64,000 bases of DNA, taken from positions 248,001 through 312,000 of the forward strand of contig JABYQS010000026.1 of NCBI GenBank assembly GCA_022592435.1. Reading direction: 5' to 3'. The notes beneath the pieces were generated by a model. It had not been told where the DNA came from, ran no database searches, and was given only the letters and a program-made list of their open reading frames with translations. The position numbers and the translations under genes were made by a program. This stretch comes from Cerioporus squamosus (lineage: Eukaryota; Basidiomycota; Agaricomycetes; Polyporales; Polyporaceae). The number at the start of each line of letters is the position of its first letter. Position 1 is the stretch's first letter. Below, piece by piece: positions 10,784-22,500 of this stretch.

Positions 10784-12340
10784 ATGATCTTCGAAATTCT
10801 ACCGGACGAGGAAAGCAATAAAGATGGCCCGGACTCAAACTACAGCTGGAGCCTGTTCGTGCTGGTTTGGACATCCCGAGCGTTCCAGCTGGAAGTTGAG
10901 TGTATGCTCTACTCGCGTGTTGAGCTTGACAGACCCCATTGACTCGAGTCCTTCGCCCGGGCCCTTGTGCTCAGCGAGAGGAGGCCCGAGCGTGCAGGCC
11001 TTGTCCGGTACCTCCGCATTGCCATTCGCCCAAAGGGGGCGAAGCACTTCTTCTGGCGGGCTCCAGCCGTATCCGAAGACAACGCACGCCAAGTCCTCGG
11101 GAAGGTGGTCAATCTTGTCGAACTGCAAGTGCAAGGGCTCTCGAATCTGCGAGCGGTCCTCGCCGACCCCATACCCTTCCGCCTCCACTCTCTCCTCATC
11201 GATGGGGTCTCGATCCTCTCGTTACACAGTCCCGAGGGCATCACTCCCTCCTTGCGGGACCCAGACGGGGACCATGGCAAGAACTCAAACAAGAACATCA
11301 GCAAATGGGGGTCACTTCTAAAACCTCTAAAACCTCTAAAAAATTCCTTAGAGGTGTTAGAGGTTAGTTTGAAAAATGTTCCAGGGAGGAACTTTCAATC
11401 TCACAGAAATATGGTTTAATCCCATCTGACGGTATCAAGAAATTACCCAAACCAACAAAATCTCTAGGACCTCCAAGCCTCTAAGACCTCTAAATTAGAG
11501 GTTTTAGAGGTTTTAGAGGTGACCCCTTTTTGCTGATGAAGGCACCTTCTGTCCCCATCCAGCTCGCCCTCCTCTCCTCGCTCTCCACCCTCGAACTCGT
11601 CGAGCCCATCCCTGTCGATCACATGCTGCGCATAAGTACTACACGAACATCACACACTTCAGCCTTGGGACCGAACATCTCGAGTCTTTCGGCTCGAACC
11701 TGAACATCTTGGAAGACCTATCTGCCCGGCTCATCTCTTTCCGTCTCAGGGCGGGACCTGTCCCCCGCTACGACCCGGGCTGGTGGATCGATCCCGCGTT
11801 CTGGCCGACCAAGCTCGTCCCCGGGCATCCCTTCCCATAGCTCAAGTACCTCGAGCTCTACGAAGACCCAGCTGGTCCGGTAAGCAGCTGCTTCTCCTTC
11901 TCTTCCACAAAACCGCGTATTCCACCTGACGCACCACGTCGCAGAGCTCGCAGAACGACATCAAGTACAGCAGGCCGAGGCTTCATTTCGCAGTCGGGTA
12001 CGGCGCACACCTGAAGGCCAACGAAGGAAATGCATCGCCTTGCCAGTGTTTGCGGATCAAAACGCTTGTGTGGCACCCGAGGCAGATCCACCGCACATGG
12101 GCGAGAAGAGACGTCGCGTATCGGGAGGACGTGCAGGCGTTCACGGAGGCACTGTTCAACACATGGAAGACTCTGCGGCGGTTCGAACGCCCAATGCTGG
12201 AACGTGCGGCGGAGTCGGGATTGATGGTCGGAGAGGACGAAGGGGGTATAGATACGTGGACGGCGTATACACGCATGAAGGATGGGGTTGTCATGCCGAG
12301 CCCTGCGGTTTATGATGAACACGCCCGGCGAAGAGCATGA
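10784..12340 (+). pseudogene. F-box/leucine-rich protein gene, copy B, multiply damaged
   Basis: Starts as MIFEILPDEESN... with the F-box signature WSLFVLVWTSRAFQLEVE and ends with a well-formed C-terminal exon (RIKTLVWHPRQIHRTWARRD ... YDEHARRRA). It is a different subfamily from copies A, C and D. Lesions: TGA at 10940-10942 in VELDRPH-stop-LESFARAL (fits CGA to TGA); insertion of the 243-bp MITE at 11296-11538; a single missing base near 11630 (frame changes between DHMLR and KYYTNITHF); TAG at 11838-11840 in GHPFP-stop-LKYLELYED (fits CAG to TAG). An intron follows GP at about 11880. The 3' end lies 25 bp from the 3' end of copy C on the other strand. Confidence 0.75.
11296..11538. mobile_element. 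Short hairpin MITE, 243 bp
   Basis: Both ends carry an inverted repeat of about 44 bp with three mismatches, beginning CATCAGCAAA and continuing GGGGTCAC then the short motif CCTCTAAAA repeated three times. The interior is AT-rich and has no coding capacity. Together the arms make up more than a third of the element, so the transcript or single strand would fold into a long hairpin. It separates two coding pieces of F-box copy B. I could not define a target-site duplication with certainty; the bases AA flank both sides. The superfamily is therefore open. Confidence 0.75.
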
Positions 12341-12365
12341 GCTTAGTCGCCCAGGAGATCAACAC

Positions 12366-13846
12366 CTATGCGTCAGACCACAACAACTCATCATCTGGCC
12401 CTGTTCGGATGGGAGGTTATGCGACGGAGGTACGGAGGCAGCACAAGGACTCACAATCGCGCATCACGTCAAACCTCAGGAGCCGCAGCTTGTCCAGTGT
12501 CGGCAGCGTCTTGGCCACCTCTGCAAGCCACCACGCATCGTCTCTTCCATCCTGGCTGTCCCACATGCGCACCTTCAGCACGCGCAAGCCAACGAACCGC
12601 TCTTTCACCCTGCCGCCATCTGGGCCCGGATCGGCGATGACTTGCTCCAGGGAGCCCCCAAGCAATGTCTCCAGTGTCGTGCGGCGCTGCGAGCCGTACG
12701 ACCACCACTTTGGGTCCTCCGCTTCCGGGGAGGTCTCCTCTGACAAGGGCAATGACCTGCGGGCGCCCGAGAGGTAGTCCGGGGTGCCGAGGCCCGGTTC
12801 GAAGGAGACGACGATTCTGCGGAGGTTCGTGACGGAGATTTGGAGCAGGATGGCCTCCGTCGCTCGTCGGTAGGAACCTATCAACCCGGTATCTGGTGGC
12901 AGCGACGTTTGCACGGTAGGGGAGGCTAGCGTGAGGCGCAGGGATAAAAGCTGGTGGAAGCTAGAGAGGGCCTGGAAAGTGTCTGCAGAACAGAGCGAGG
13001 TTGGGCATTTAGCATCACCGTACTGATGGCATAAGAGGAACTGCACCTACCGTGGCTCCAACTGAGAAAACTTCCCCGTAACGAAAGACTTGTGAGCCAT
13101 CGTGCGCTGGGTGTCATGCAGTGGAGGATGAATGCGCCGGCTGTAGCGCATCCGTTGAGCTGGGCGTCACAAAGCACTGGTCAGCCGGGAAAGTCACTAG
13201 CAAGCGTGCACGGCGCACGAAATCTCACCTTCATCACCTGAAGTGCCTGCGGTTGCAACGGGGAGACGCGGTGCTGCACCATAGCAGCAGGATAGTTGGC
13301 ATAAAGCAAGTACACCGCGAGGCACCGCAGCTCGGCCAGCTGCGGAAGCGACCATAAGACTTGCGCCAAGTCCCCAGGGCAGGGGAAGCGGACATAGTAC
13401 AGCTCGAGCATCCTCACGGAGCGGAACTGCGACATGAGTACTCTGGTATGCTTCCGGGGATATAGCCACTGCACGCGCGAGAGCACTAGGGTCTCGATCT
13501 TTGTGAGGTTAGCGTACAGCAGCGCAGCGATGGAGGGCTGCTCCTTGAGGTTGGCCCAACCGCCCGTCTCAGGCTGCTCCCAGCGCGGAAGGCCGAGCTC
13601 CAACTCTCGGACGTGATCACCAATTGCAGTCCGTGCGCTCGTGCAGAGGAAACGCTTGATGTGGATAGCGGTCCGGAGCACGACACGGTAGAAGAGGTTG
13701 TATCGGGTGCGCGGGAGCCAGGCGCAGCAGACGAGCGCGCATGCACGTAGTGTGAGATAGTCGACGGTGCCATTATTGCGGTCGCTGACGCCTACAACGT
13801 CTATGACGCGCTCGCACAGTTCGATGGGTAGAAAGGAGTCGTCCAT
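12366..13846 (-). CDS. F-box protein, copy C (the only intact member here)
   Basis: Probable substrate-recognition subunit of an SCF ubiquitin ligase. Four exons (13846-13229, 13159-13051, 12982-12455, 12400-12366) join in frame to 429 residues. The F-box is at the N-terminus (LPIELCERVIDVVG ... LTLRACALVCCAWLPRTR), followed by irregular leucine-rich segments (VRELELGLPRWEQ, VRMLELYYVRFPCP, LTSLSLRGSFLSW, LLSLRLTLASPTV) and a C-terminal domain with FEPGLG and WWSYGSQ. The short last exon encodes PDDELLWSDA and the stop. No substrate can be inferred. The start is the first ATG before the F-box. It serves as the reference against which the lesions in copies 1, A and D were read. Confidence 0.85.
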
Positions 13847-14259
13847 TTAGTTGGCTCGATGGGAAGGCACTGAGGAAGTACAGGAGGATGAAATGAGCGC
13901 AGCTTGAAGACGGTGACGATAGCACTCACCGTGTATTTGCCCCCTGGATAAGTATCGGCAGCGCGTCACCGCCTTAGCTGTCAATGTCATAGCCTGCCAT
14001 GAGGTCAGCTGCGGCAAATGGCGGCTAGATGGCGGCTTTCTACATAGGCCTGGTGGCCTGCAGCCTCAATCAGCCTCGATCTTGACCCGAGAGACTGGGC
14101 GGAGGAACAACTTCCTGGCGTAATACGTTGACAGCAGCTTAGCGCATAGTTGCTTCTGCCAATCATACAACACGGATTCGAACGTGCTGGTATCGCACCA
14201 CCATACATGCAGGTACATGGCTGGCTGCTTCAGTCGGGACCAGGAGTCAACAATTCCAC
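13847..14259. other. Gap between F-box copies C and D
   Basis: Holds the 5' flank of copy C and the 3' flank of copy D. An open frame continues past the copy D stop in another phase, but I see no separate gene. Confidence 0.4.
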
Positions 14260-15732
14260 CTACGCGGCAAGCCACAGGTAGCCGCCATACTTGTTCTCCC
14301 CTGCAGCGCAAGAGAGGCATAAGTCAGCGAGGCAACAAGAGGATGGCATATTACTCACAAATATCCCTGACGTCCACATGCACTATCCGCATGGCGTAGA
14401 GCGTCGGCAGTCGCTTCGAAATCTCACCCAACCACCACGAGTGCTCTTTGCTTTCGTAAGGGTCCCAGAGACGGACGGACAGTGTTTGCAGGCTGGAGAA
14501 CGAGGGCCTCAGCCGTCCTGAGTCCGTGTCGACCATAATCTCTTCCAATCCTGCTCCGAGCAACCCCTCTACGGCTGCAGCACGTCCCATGTCGTATGAC
14601 CACTGCCTGGGATCCTGGAGGACAACCGCCTCGTGGAGATCAGCGTCGGAACCAACAGTTTCTCGCTTTGAAGGATCTCCCAGTCCTGAAAGATACCGGA
14701 CCCTATCCCAGCCGGGCTCGACGATGATGGAGATGTCCCTGAGTGCGGATATCTGGTCCATAGACGGCTCGGAAGATGTGTTGACCCGATATGGGAGAGA
14801 ACACCTTCCAGCCCTTCTCGATAGAGAGCAATCAGGGGGAGGCCGGGAGGCAGTTGTGCGTCGATAGTTGGGGATGCCAGGGTGATTGTCAGAGACTCGA
14901 CGTGGTAGAAGACCGAGATGACGCTGTAGTCGGCTGACAGTGACCGTTCAGCGGTTGTTACAAGTAGCTGAGATGCGACTCACCAGATTGCCAGCTGAAG
15001 AAACTCGTTCAGATTGAGAGTGTTCGTAGCCATGGCGCACTGCCGGCGACGCTTTCGAGAATGAAGGGCGCAGCACAGCGCACCCATCCACCTGTGCGCT
15101 GTAAGGCCTCTATTGCGCCTAGCAACAACGAACTTACCTCTACCCTGTGCAGTTGCTGAGGCTTTACCTTTTGGTGTGTCTTATGTTGCATGGTATGGGG
15201 GAATTGAAGGTCAAGTCCCTCGCACGTCAAGTCCTGTAGTCGAGAAAAGCACCGGAGTAGTCCTACGAGATCGCCTGCGTTCGGGAACTGCACCCCATGC
15301 AGCTCTAGAATCTTCACCGACTCAAGTTTAGATAGGAGCGAAAGGTAGATGCGCGGATATAGCCAAACGATATTCCAGCAGAGCAGAAGGTAGACTTCGT
15401 TGATGAGGTTAGCTAAGGCCAATGGAGGGTCCCATGATGTCAACCTCCGAGTCGGGGCGGTAGCGAGTTGGCATGTCCAGCGGGCCCAGCTCCAGTTCCC
15501 GCACCGGGTAGTGCGATTCTACGGAGAGAAAGCTCTCGAGTTGGCTTGGGGTATACAGGATGACGCGGAAGGTCATATTGCAGCGCGAACGAGGAAGCCA
15601 TGCGCGGCAGACGAGGGTGCATGAGCAAAGGGTCGAGTAGTCGACTTCACCTCCGGAGCCTGTGTCACTGAATAGACGGCTGGCATCTATGATACGCTCA
15701 CAGACCTCGATCGGCAGACGGGAGTCTTGCAT
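14260..15732 (-). pseudogene. F-box protein gene, copy D, one nonsense and two frameshifts
   Basis: Begins MQDSRLPIEVCERIIDASRL with the family pattern CTLVCRAWLPRSR, and keeps the paralogues' four-exon plan; the last exon ends ENKYGGYLWLAA. Three lesions: a single missing base near 15447 (frame passes from RYRPDSEVD to SWDPPLALANLINEV), TGA at 15009-15011 in LRTLSI-stop-TSFFSW where copy A has SIRSSFVSW (fits CGA to TGA), and a single missing base near 14786 (frame passes from VLSHIG to SEPSMDQISALRDI). Both missing bases lie in G runs on the coding strand, so they may be consensus errors; the TGA is not explained that way. Sequence is more diverged from A and C than those are from each other. 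Confidence 0.75.
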
Positions 15733-16316
15733 GAGGGTCGCAGTAGAGAAGGAGGCGTCTACTACTGCCGCAAGGCGCGTACTATGTAGGGTTCAGCTAT
15801 GTACAAGCACGGATTATCAGGAATGTCACTCACCTTGGGCCCGTCAAACTCTGTCTTGCCCGCTTGTCCAATCAATGCCATACGCTTTCGTGTGCCTTCG
15901 GTCGATGGTATACCAAGATGGATGCGGGAGTGCTCGCATACAAGTGATGTCTGATCATGGTGCACCGTTGTTCAACACCCTATGAAGTCTCTCAACTTCC
16001 GGTAGTGCTGCGAGCACGTATCTTCAAATATGATTGAAAGAAGGCCTGAATAACCACGGATGTGAGGTGTATACCTGCCGCGACGGCTACATATGTAAGT
16101 TCCTAGTGGTGAATATGCACGAACAGTTCATAGCAAAACCTTACGTGTTACATGCCTTTGCTTGGCCATCGTTGAGCAACAAGGAAGTCAGACAAGCACC
16201 TGGAGGTCGTGGATAGCAGTGAAGCTGGCCAGGACGGACCTGGGCGCCCAATTGAACTCCTCTTCCTCCTCCTCGACCGTGACGCCGCCCTCGTCCCCGT
16301 CGCCAGACTGCTTGCC
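15733..16316. other. Divergent gap between F-box copy D and PPT1
   Basis: Shared upstream region of two genes transcribed away from each other. Short open frames on both strands (for example 15762-15965 minus) have no recognisable content. Confidence 0.4.
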
Positions 16317-17470
16317 ATGGTTAACTTCCTTGCGCTGAGCACTTGCCTTTTGGCCCTCGTGAACTATGCGATATCTACCACAGTACGACTAGCGGACCCT
16401 CCAAGACGACCCCTCGTTATTTGGCACGGCCTCGGAGACTCGTACGCGTCGCCCGGGATGCTCGAGTTCATGCAGCTCATCAAGGACATGCATTCCGGGA
16501 TATACATTCACTCGGTGTACTTGAACGAGGACCTGGAGGAGGATCAGAAGGCAGGATTTGTGAGTCGCTGCCCTCCACCATGTCGCCTACCAGTCTGACG
16601 CGCTCGAAGTTCGGGAACGTGAACGAGCAGCTGGAGATTGTCGCAGAGCAGCTCGGGAATGTTACGGAGCTGGGCGGAGGCTTTGACGCAATCGGCTTCT
16701 CACAAGGTGCGTCGCGCTCAGTTGAAGGGTATGTCGTGGTCCGCAACGAATATCCGCGCACATAGGAGGACAGTTCTTGCGAGCCTATGTCGAGAGGTAC
16801 AACGCTCCCCCAGTGAACAACCTCATCACCTTCGGTTCGCAGCACATGGGTATTTCAGACCTTCCCCTGTGCAGGAGGTGGGACCTCGTCTGTCAGCTTG
16901 CTCGGCGGGCAGCACGCGGCGGCGTGTACACCGAGTGGGCGCAGCACAACCTCGTCCAGGTCAGTCGTGCATGAATGTGCAACGCACGCTTGGAGGCTCA
17001 TAGCTCTGAACCAGGCGCAATACTTCCGCGACCCAGAGCAGCTCGAAACGTACCTCAACTCGAGCACATTCCTCGCGGACATCAATAACGAGGTCCCTGA
17101 GTCGCACAATGGGACATACGCAGACAATCTCGCGTCGCTGAATGCGCTCATCCTCGTCCTCTTCTCTGCGGACAAGACCGTCGTGCCGAAGGAGTCATCC
17201 TGGTTTGGTTCGTACGCCCCCGCAGATACCAGCAGCGCCGCAGACGAGAAGACAATTGTGCCCATGCGCCTCCAGCCGCTGTACAAGCACGACTGGATCG
17301 GGCTGCGCACGCTGGACGAGTCCGGACGCGTGGTGCTGGAGACATGCGACGGCGAGCACATGCAGATCACGGACGAGTGCTGGAAGCCGCTCGTGCAGCG
17401 CTTCGTCGGCGAAGTCTTGGACGACTACGTCCCGGGAGAGGCGGTGTTGAGGGTGCAGGATTCGCTGTGA
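16317..17470 (+). CDS. PPT1: Palmitoyl-protein thioesterase
   Basis: Lysosomal/vacuolar hydrolase that removes thioester-linked palmitate from proteins. Four exons (16317-16559, 16610-16706, 16766-16959, 17015-17470) give 329 residues, near the ~306 of the human enzyme. An N-terminal signal peptide (MVNFLALSTCLLALVNYAIS) precedes PLVIWHGLGDSYASPGM, the oxyanion-hole region. The nucleophile is Ser112 in GFSQGGQFLRAYVERY. FLADINNE, SADKTVVPKESSWFG (catalytic Asp) and ETCDGEHMQI (catalytic His) follow in family order. The ATG at 16317 is chosen over an upstream in-frame start because it places the signal peptide at the very N-terminus. The 3' end is 75 bp from that of the convergent aminopeptidase gene. 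Confidence 0.93.
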
Positions 17471-17544
17471 GTCTCATATACCCTTCCTCCGGGAGCCTGT
17501 AAAGTATTGTACAGTATGATAGGCCACATAGTGGAGCACCAACA

Positions 17545-20500
17545 CTAAGCCTTCGGCCGCTGCTCGAGCCATTGCACGAGTTCGTCCGTAGAACGCTAGG
17601 GTCTGGTTAGTCAAGATGGCGAACAAGGCTCTTCCAGGACGTACTTTGATCCATGCGGCGCGAGCACGGATGTTGTCCAAGGTCTGCTTCAGTGCCAAGT
17701 CGTATTGCGATGTGTCCCTGTCCTTGAAGAACGCCGCAGTCTCCTCATAGTCCTCCTCAGAAGCCAGCTGCTGGAACGATCTCTACGCCCTATCGTTAGA
17801 GCCGCCTCTCCAGGTCACGCCGCCAAGCACGCACCTCGATCCACCGCGCCATATTGAACGTCCCCGAGTACTTCTGCTCGAGCCGATCGAACTCTTCCCT
17901 CGTCCGCCTCGCCAGGAACTTGCGCGTCTTGGGGTTGCTCTGCAGCCCGCGCGCGACGAACAGCCCGTCCTGGTCGCGCGCCTCGCCCACCATGAACTGA
18001 AGCGTCGCCTCCGCGAGCGCGAGGTCTTGCGTTGCGCCCAGTGCGAGCATCGCGGCCATGCCCTGCGCGGGGGTCTTGGGCTGCACCGCGAGCGCCTTCA
18101 CGCGCTCCCACTCGCGTTTTCCGCCTTCTTGCACGGCCTGCGGACGTGAGTACAGACGGGAATGCGGAGGAGGATGTTGAAGCGTACGATGCGATATGTG
18201 ACTCTTGCGAGGTCCGTCGAGATGTTCGAATCATCTCCTGTCCCAAGGAAGTGCGCGAAGCGGCTCTTGAGCTCGCCGACCACACTGCGTACACGTCAGA
18301 TCATGGATTGGCAGGAGGGAGCCAGAGCGGTGCCCGGTGCCCACCCAGTATCGCCTGCGTCCGCGGCCTGCTCAATAGCCTTCGTCCTCAGCTGCTTGTC
18401 ATTAGGAGAGTCGTTTGGGGAAGACTCGAACCCGAGCCGCTTGACGATAGGGACGAACAGGTCCTGTGAAAGCGGAGTGTGTCAGTCATTTGCTCAACAT
18501 CATCTGTGTTGAATGGAGGCCGCACCCTCTGGAAAGGATTGAGCAGCTCCAGTACCCGTGGATGTTCGTACCACGTCGACGCTATGATAGAAAGGTTCGT
18601 CGCGATGGTGTTCCAAACGAAGTCTGTACCACCGTGATCATCGTACCCACAGCGTTTGAGTGGCAGGACCTACACTCTGTCTCGTTGTTGAACGTGTTAA
18701 CCAGGCCGAGTGCGCTGCTGAGAGGCGTATATCCGGCTCTGGCGAGCGAAAAGGCGTCCCAGACGAGCCCGATGCGGTCCGAGAGCGAGAAGGGGGAGCT
18801 AGGAGACGTCGCCTGCTTCCCTAGCTTGGCGAGCCGCTCTGCGCTGTACTTCACCGTATCTGCAGAGCAGAGGTTAGCGAGAGTAAGCACAGATCGAGGA
18901 AGCTCAGCCACGTACAGAACCCAGTGGTGTCTGCGTTGAGCTTGAAAGGCTTGCTCGTTTCAAGCGGGATGAGCTTCTCGCGTTCCTCCAGGAGAACCTT
19001 GTTTACACTGGGCTTGCCGTCTGCTGCACAGATAACGATGTTCAACGGGACCGTCCTGCCCGTCATATGACGCGATACGTCAGGAGGCTAAAGGCGCAGA
19101 AGTAGTGGAGAGTCGAGACGTTCGCGCACCAGAGTGTCTCGTTGTCCTTCGGACCCGCAGGGCCGCTCTCGAGGAACCTGTCTTGGCGGATGTGGACACC
19201 GCCTTCGCTCTCCGTGACGGTGATGACTGGGTACCCCATCTATGCGAAACCGTGGTTTGTTCTGCCATGGATGGCCCACACTTCAGTCTTACCTTCTTGA
19301 CCCAATTATCCATCATCTTCGGGATATCGAGCCCCGTGGCCAGTTGGATACCCTCCCACAGGTCCTTGGTGACGGTGTTATTGTACTGATGTTTCTTCAG
19401 GTAGAGCGACACTCCCTTCAGAAAGCGCTCCTCGCCGACGTAGCTGGATAACATCCGGAGTACTGCACGGAACCAACACGTTTTCAAAACAGAATAGTAC
19501 ATCGCCAGCCCATGAAGACGCTTACCTGAACCAGCTTTCGCATAAGACAGAGCGTCGAATATCTGGCGCAATTGGTTATGTGTATTGTTGGGGAGCCGAA
19601 ATGACCAGCGTTCTTACCTGCAGGATCTTGCTCGGGTCGGGACATTCCACCTCGATTGGGTGCGAGGAGAGTTTGGCATCGAGAGAGCGTGCACTGTAAT
19701 AGCTTGTTACTAGGAACTCCGAGTCCGATTTCCATTCGGGCCAGATTCTGTATAGGAACTCAGGGCGACTGCGCAGCATCGTTGTCGAAGGACAAGCCTA
19801 CTTCTCTATCAAAGCTGTGAGCAGAGACGCAGGAGAGCCAGACAACCATCGTACCTAGAATGACCTTGTCGCCCATCTACGCAGAGAACGCGTGGTGTCA
19901 GTGTAATATCCATTGCTTGGTCGGATGCTTACCAATGTTGCAAACCCTGTTTAATACGTATGAGGGCGAAGGTACGAGCGTGCATCGCTGGTTCTTACCT
20001 TCATTCAGGTACAGATTGTCCCACCACTCCATCGTGGTGATGTCGCCAAACCTGTCGAGAGGCGTATTATATGCTAGTCATAGACGATGGGGTAGGGATG
20101 ATGTACATACCACATGTGCGCGACCTCGTGTCCAACCATAGATGCGACGGATTGCTCGTTTTGGATGTCGTTCGACTCCGGGTCGTGCAGTAAGTATTGG
20201 GTCCGCCCGACGATGAGTCCCTGAGGAAATGTGTAGTATAAGTGATCACGCTGCTCGAAGACATGGCAGCGGAAGGACTCACCCAGTTCTCCATACCACC
20301 AAGGTCGAAGTCGCTCGCCTGCCGGGAATGTACGTGTCATCATCAGCATACTACGGCGACGTTACCAACGACTTATCGCATGCCACGCTTACCGCAAGGA
20401 GATCCAGCTTCGGGAGCGGATACTCAAGGTCGAACATTCGTTCGTATATAGGCATGACTTTCTCCATAGTGCTGAGCGCGAACTGTGCGTGCGGGATACA

Positions 20501-21497
20501 GTCCGCAGTGACTGTAATAGCCGTGTTAAACAGGTGCATCAGGTACGCGTGAGGGTACACACCGTAGAAACGGAGAGGCCGCACTTTGCCGCTGAGGGGG
20601 CTGGTATATGAGCCCTCCACGAATTCGAATGGGCCATTCGCGTATGCGACAATATATGTGGACATCTGTTCGAAGCGTGCGTGAGCCTACTATGGGACGT
20701 GCCTGATAGCCAGCTTAAGAAACCTACCGGGGGAGTAGTTTGGAAACGAGTGACCTTCCACTCGGATGCGTCCGCGAGAGAGGCGAACTTCTGCCCCAGC
20801 CACGAGCCTTGGTCAACCGAAGTCGGATCGTACGGTCCTTCAGATTCGGCAGGCATGTTGCTGATGTTCACAGTGTCCTTCCGCGAGACCATGGTGATCG
20901 CGAAAGTCGCCTTCACCGCAGGTTCATCCCAGCAGGGGAACGCACGTCTGGCTGCCGTAGGCTACAACGTCCTCGATCAGTCCTATTGCGGTTTCTGCGG
21001 CGCGCCACCGACTAATGCTTACTTGAAACTGGGTCAGAGCATAGATGGTCTTGCCGTCCGCACCGCCAGTGGACTTGTAGTATCCCATCAAGTGGCCGGT
21101 GATGGCGGCCTTGAACGAGATGGTTAGGCGAGCAGCGGAGTCCGCCGGCAGGGCTTCTGTAAATGTGAAAACCACCCGCTGCTGATCCGCGTCAAACTCC
21201 CTGGAGCAAGGCTCCTGCAGGGCATGCAGTGCGTCCGATTGCAGCAAGACGTGGTCCAGGTCCAGATAGAGCGAGTTGAGCACTACCTTCGAGGTCTCTC
21301 TATTCACTCTCAAGCTGCATACGTCGCCAAGGAGGTTAGCTTGTGTTATATGGTTTAATAGGTTCAGCTTACTGAATATCGACAGAGCCGTCGAACTTGA
21401 GGTTCCTCAGGTCAGTCCAGATCTCCAGATCGTAGTGCGTCGGAGTGACATCTGTCGGGAGACGATAGTCCTGGCGAGGGGCAGTGGTCTCCGGCAT
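17545..21497 (-). CDS. M1 zinc aminopeptidase (puromycin-sensitive type), 23 exons
   Basis: Removes N-terminal residues from peptides in cytosol or vacuole; relatives include yeast Aap1/Ape2 and mammalian PSA. Twenty-three exons join without a break to 899 residues, the family length. Key parts: PTAARRAFPCWDEPAVKATF, the exopeptidase motif as GGMEN (about 298-302; usually GAMEN), zinc site HEVAH (334-338) and the third ligand Glu357 in NEG, exactly 18 residues later. Start is MPETTAPRQDYRLPTDVTP. Three micro-exons sit just after the zinc site: 19933-19946 (14 nt), 19855-19876 (22 nt) and 19802-19814 (13 nt); all are needed to keep frame between NEG and KIWPEWKSDSEF. The C-terminal ERAP-like helical domain ends LEQRPKA. 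A decayed partial copy lies at 7300-8075. Confidence 0.94.
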
Positions 21498-22027
21498 TGT
21501 GCACAAAAGCGATGCCTGAAATCGTTAGCCAAGATGGAGGTTGTCGGCACGCACCGCGAGAGGAAACACTACTGCTGCGATCGGTCCTTATAAGTAGGCG
21601 TCCGACCAAGAAGGTCACGATGTGTTATCTCTGCGCCCATATGCGTGATTATCGATCCTGTGACAGGTTCTCAGGCGCAGCGTGCTGTTCTGCATCAAGC
21701 TAAGAAGCAGGCAAACGGTATGAAAGGGAAGACGATACGCCATGTATGTTTGAGTACGACATGCGCCGCCGCGGCGTGGCTTCGTTTTCAGAGGGGTATG
21801 GCATGTGTCTTGCGATTCGCTTCGATTGGATGAAACTCAAGCAGACCAGTGAAGTTTGTCTCAGTGGAACACTACTTAGTACTGGTAGTTATGTGGTGGT
21901 GGGTGACAACTTACAAGGGTCCAATGTTGCCAGGCGGCATTGAAGCGCTGGACGCGCCCATCTTCAGTCCTCCCACCATCATCTTGCACTGTGTTCCCAT
22001 TATCTCTTCTCACCTCCCATATGAATC
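21498..22027. promoter_or_regulatory. Shared divergent promoter region, aminopeptidase and DAD2
   Basis: 530 bp between two start codons pointing away from each other. No clear TATA box was found. Short frames inside do not resemble proteins. Confidence 0.4.
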
Positions 22028-22500
22028 ATGCGTGCTTCAGTCGCTCCTAATCGTCAATCTCAACTGCCGGGCTCGGTATCCAGCGCGGCAGCCGCAGCGA
22101 AGTTGTTGGAGAAGAAGAAAGAGTTCGAGGCCGTCACTGCCTTGGAGCGAGCGAGCGCGCAGTTTGTGAAGCGGATGGAGGAGCTGGGGGACGATTTCGA
22201 TGTTATGGCAGATGCAGGCATAGGTGCGCACCTCGTATCCTCCATTAGAGCAACTGTTTAAGAAGTGAAGCTTGTAGTTCACGGACAAGTGCTGGAGCAG
22301 TGGCCTAATATGTTCCGGATCCTCAGCTTATTCTGTACGCGTTTCTCGCGCCCGAAGTCTTTCCAAACTCATTGTGTCCCTCAGTGTCGCAACGTGAACA
22401 GCGTGCAGAGGACGAAAACGCGTCCGCGACGACCACAGGCGAGCGGCTGGTCCGAGTGCCCATTGAAGAACTTCGCCAGACAGACTCAAAGGCTGCCTAA
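22028..22500 (+). CDS. DAD2: DASH complex subunit Dad2
   Basis: Small subunit of the DASH/Dam1 ring that couples kinetochores to spindle microtubules in fungi. Three exons (22028-22223, 22290-22334, 22385-22500) give 118 residues, the usual Dad2 size. The conserved coiled-coil block LLEKKKEFEAVTALERASAQ ... RMEELGDDFDVMADAG is followed by VLEQWPNMFRILSLF, which is split over the first two introns. The C-terminal tail (QREQRAEDENAS ... LVRVPIEELRQTD) is typical of basidiomycete and ascomycete members in ending with a short acidic/polar stretch. Divergent from the aminopeptidase gene. Confidence 0.92.

Noticed and set aside
16209..16316. Upstream in-frame start for PPT1
   Set aside because: It would put 36 polar and hydrophobic residues in front of a clear signal peptide.
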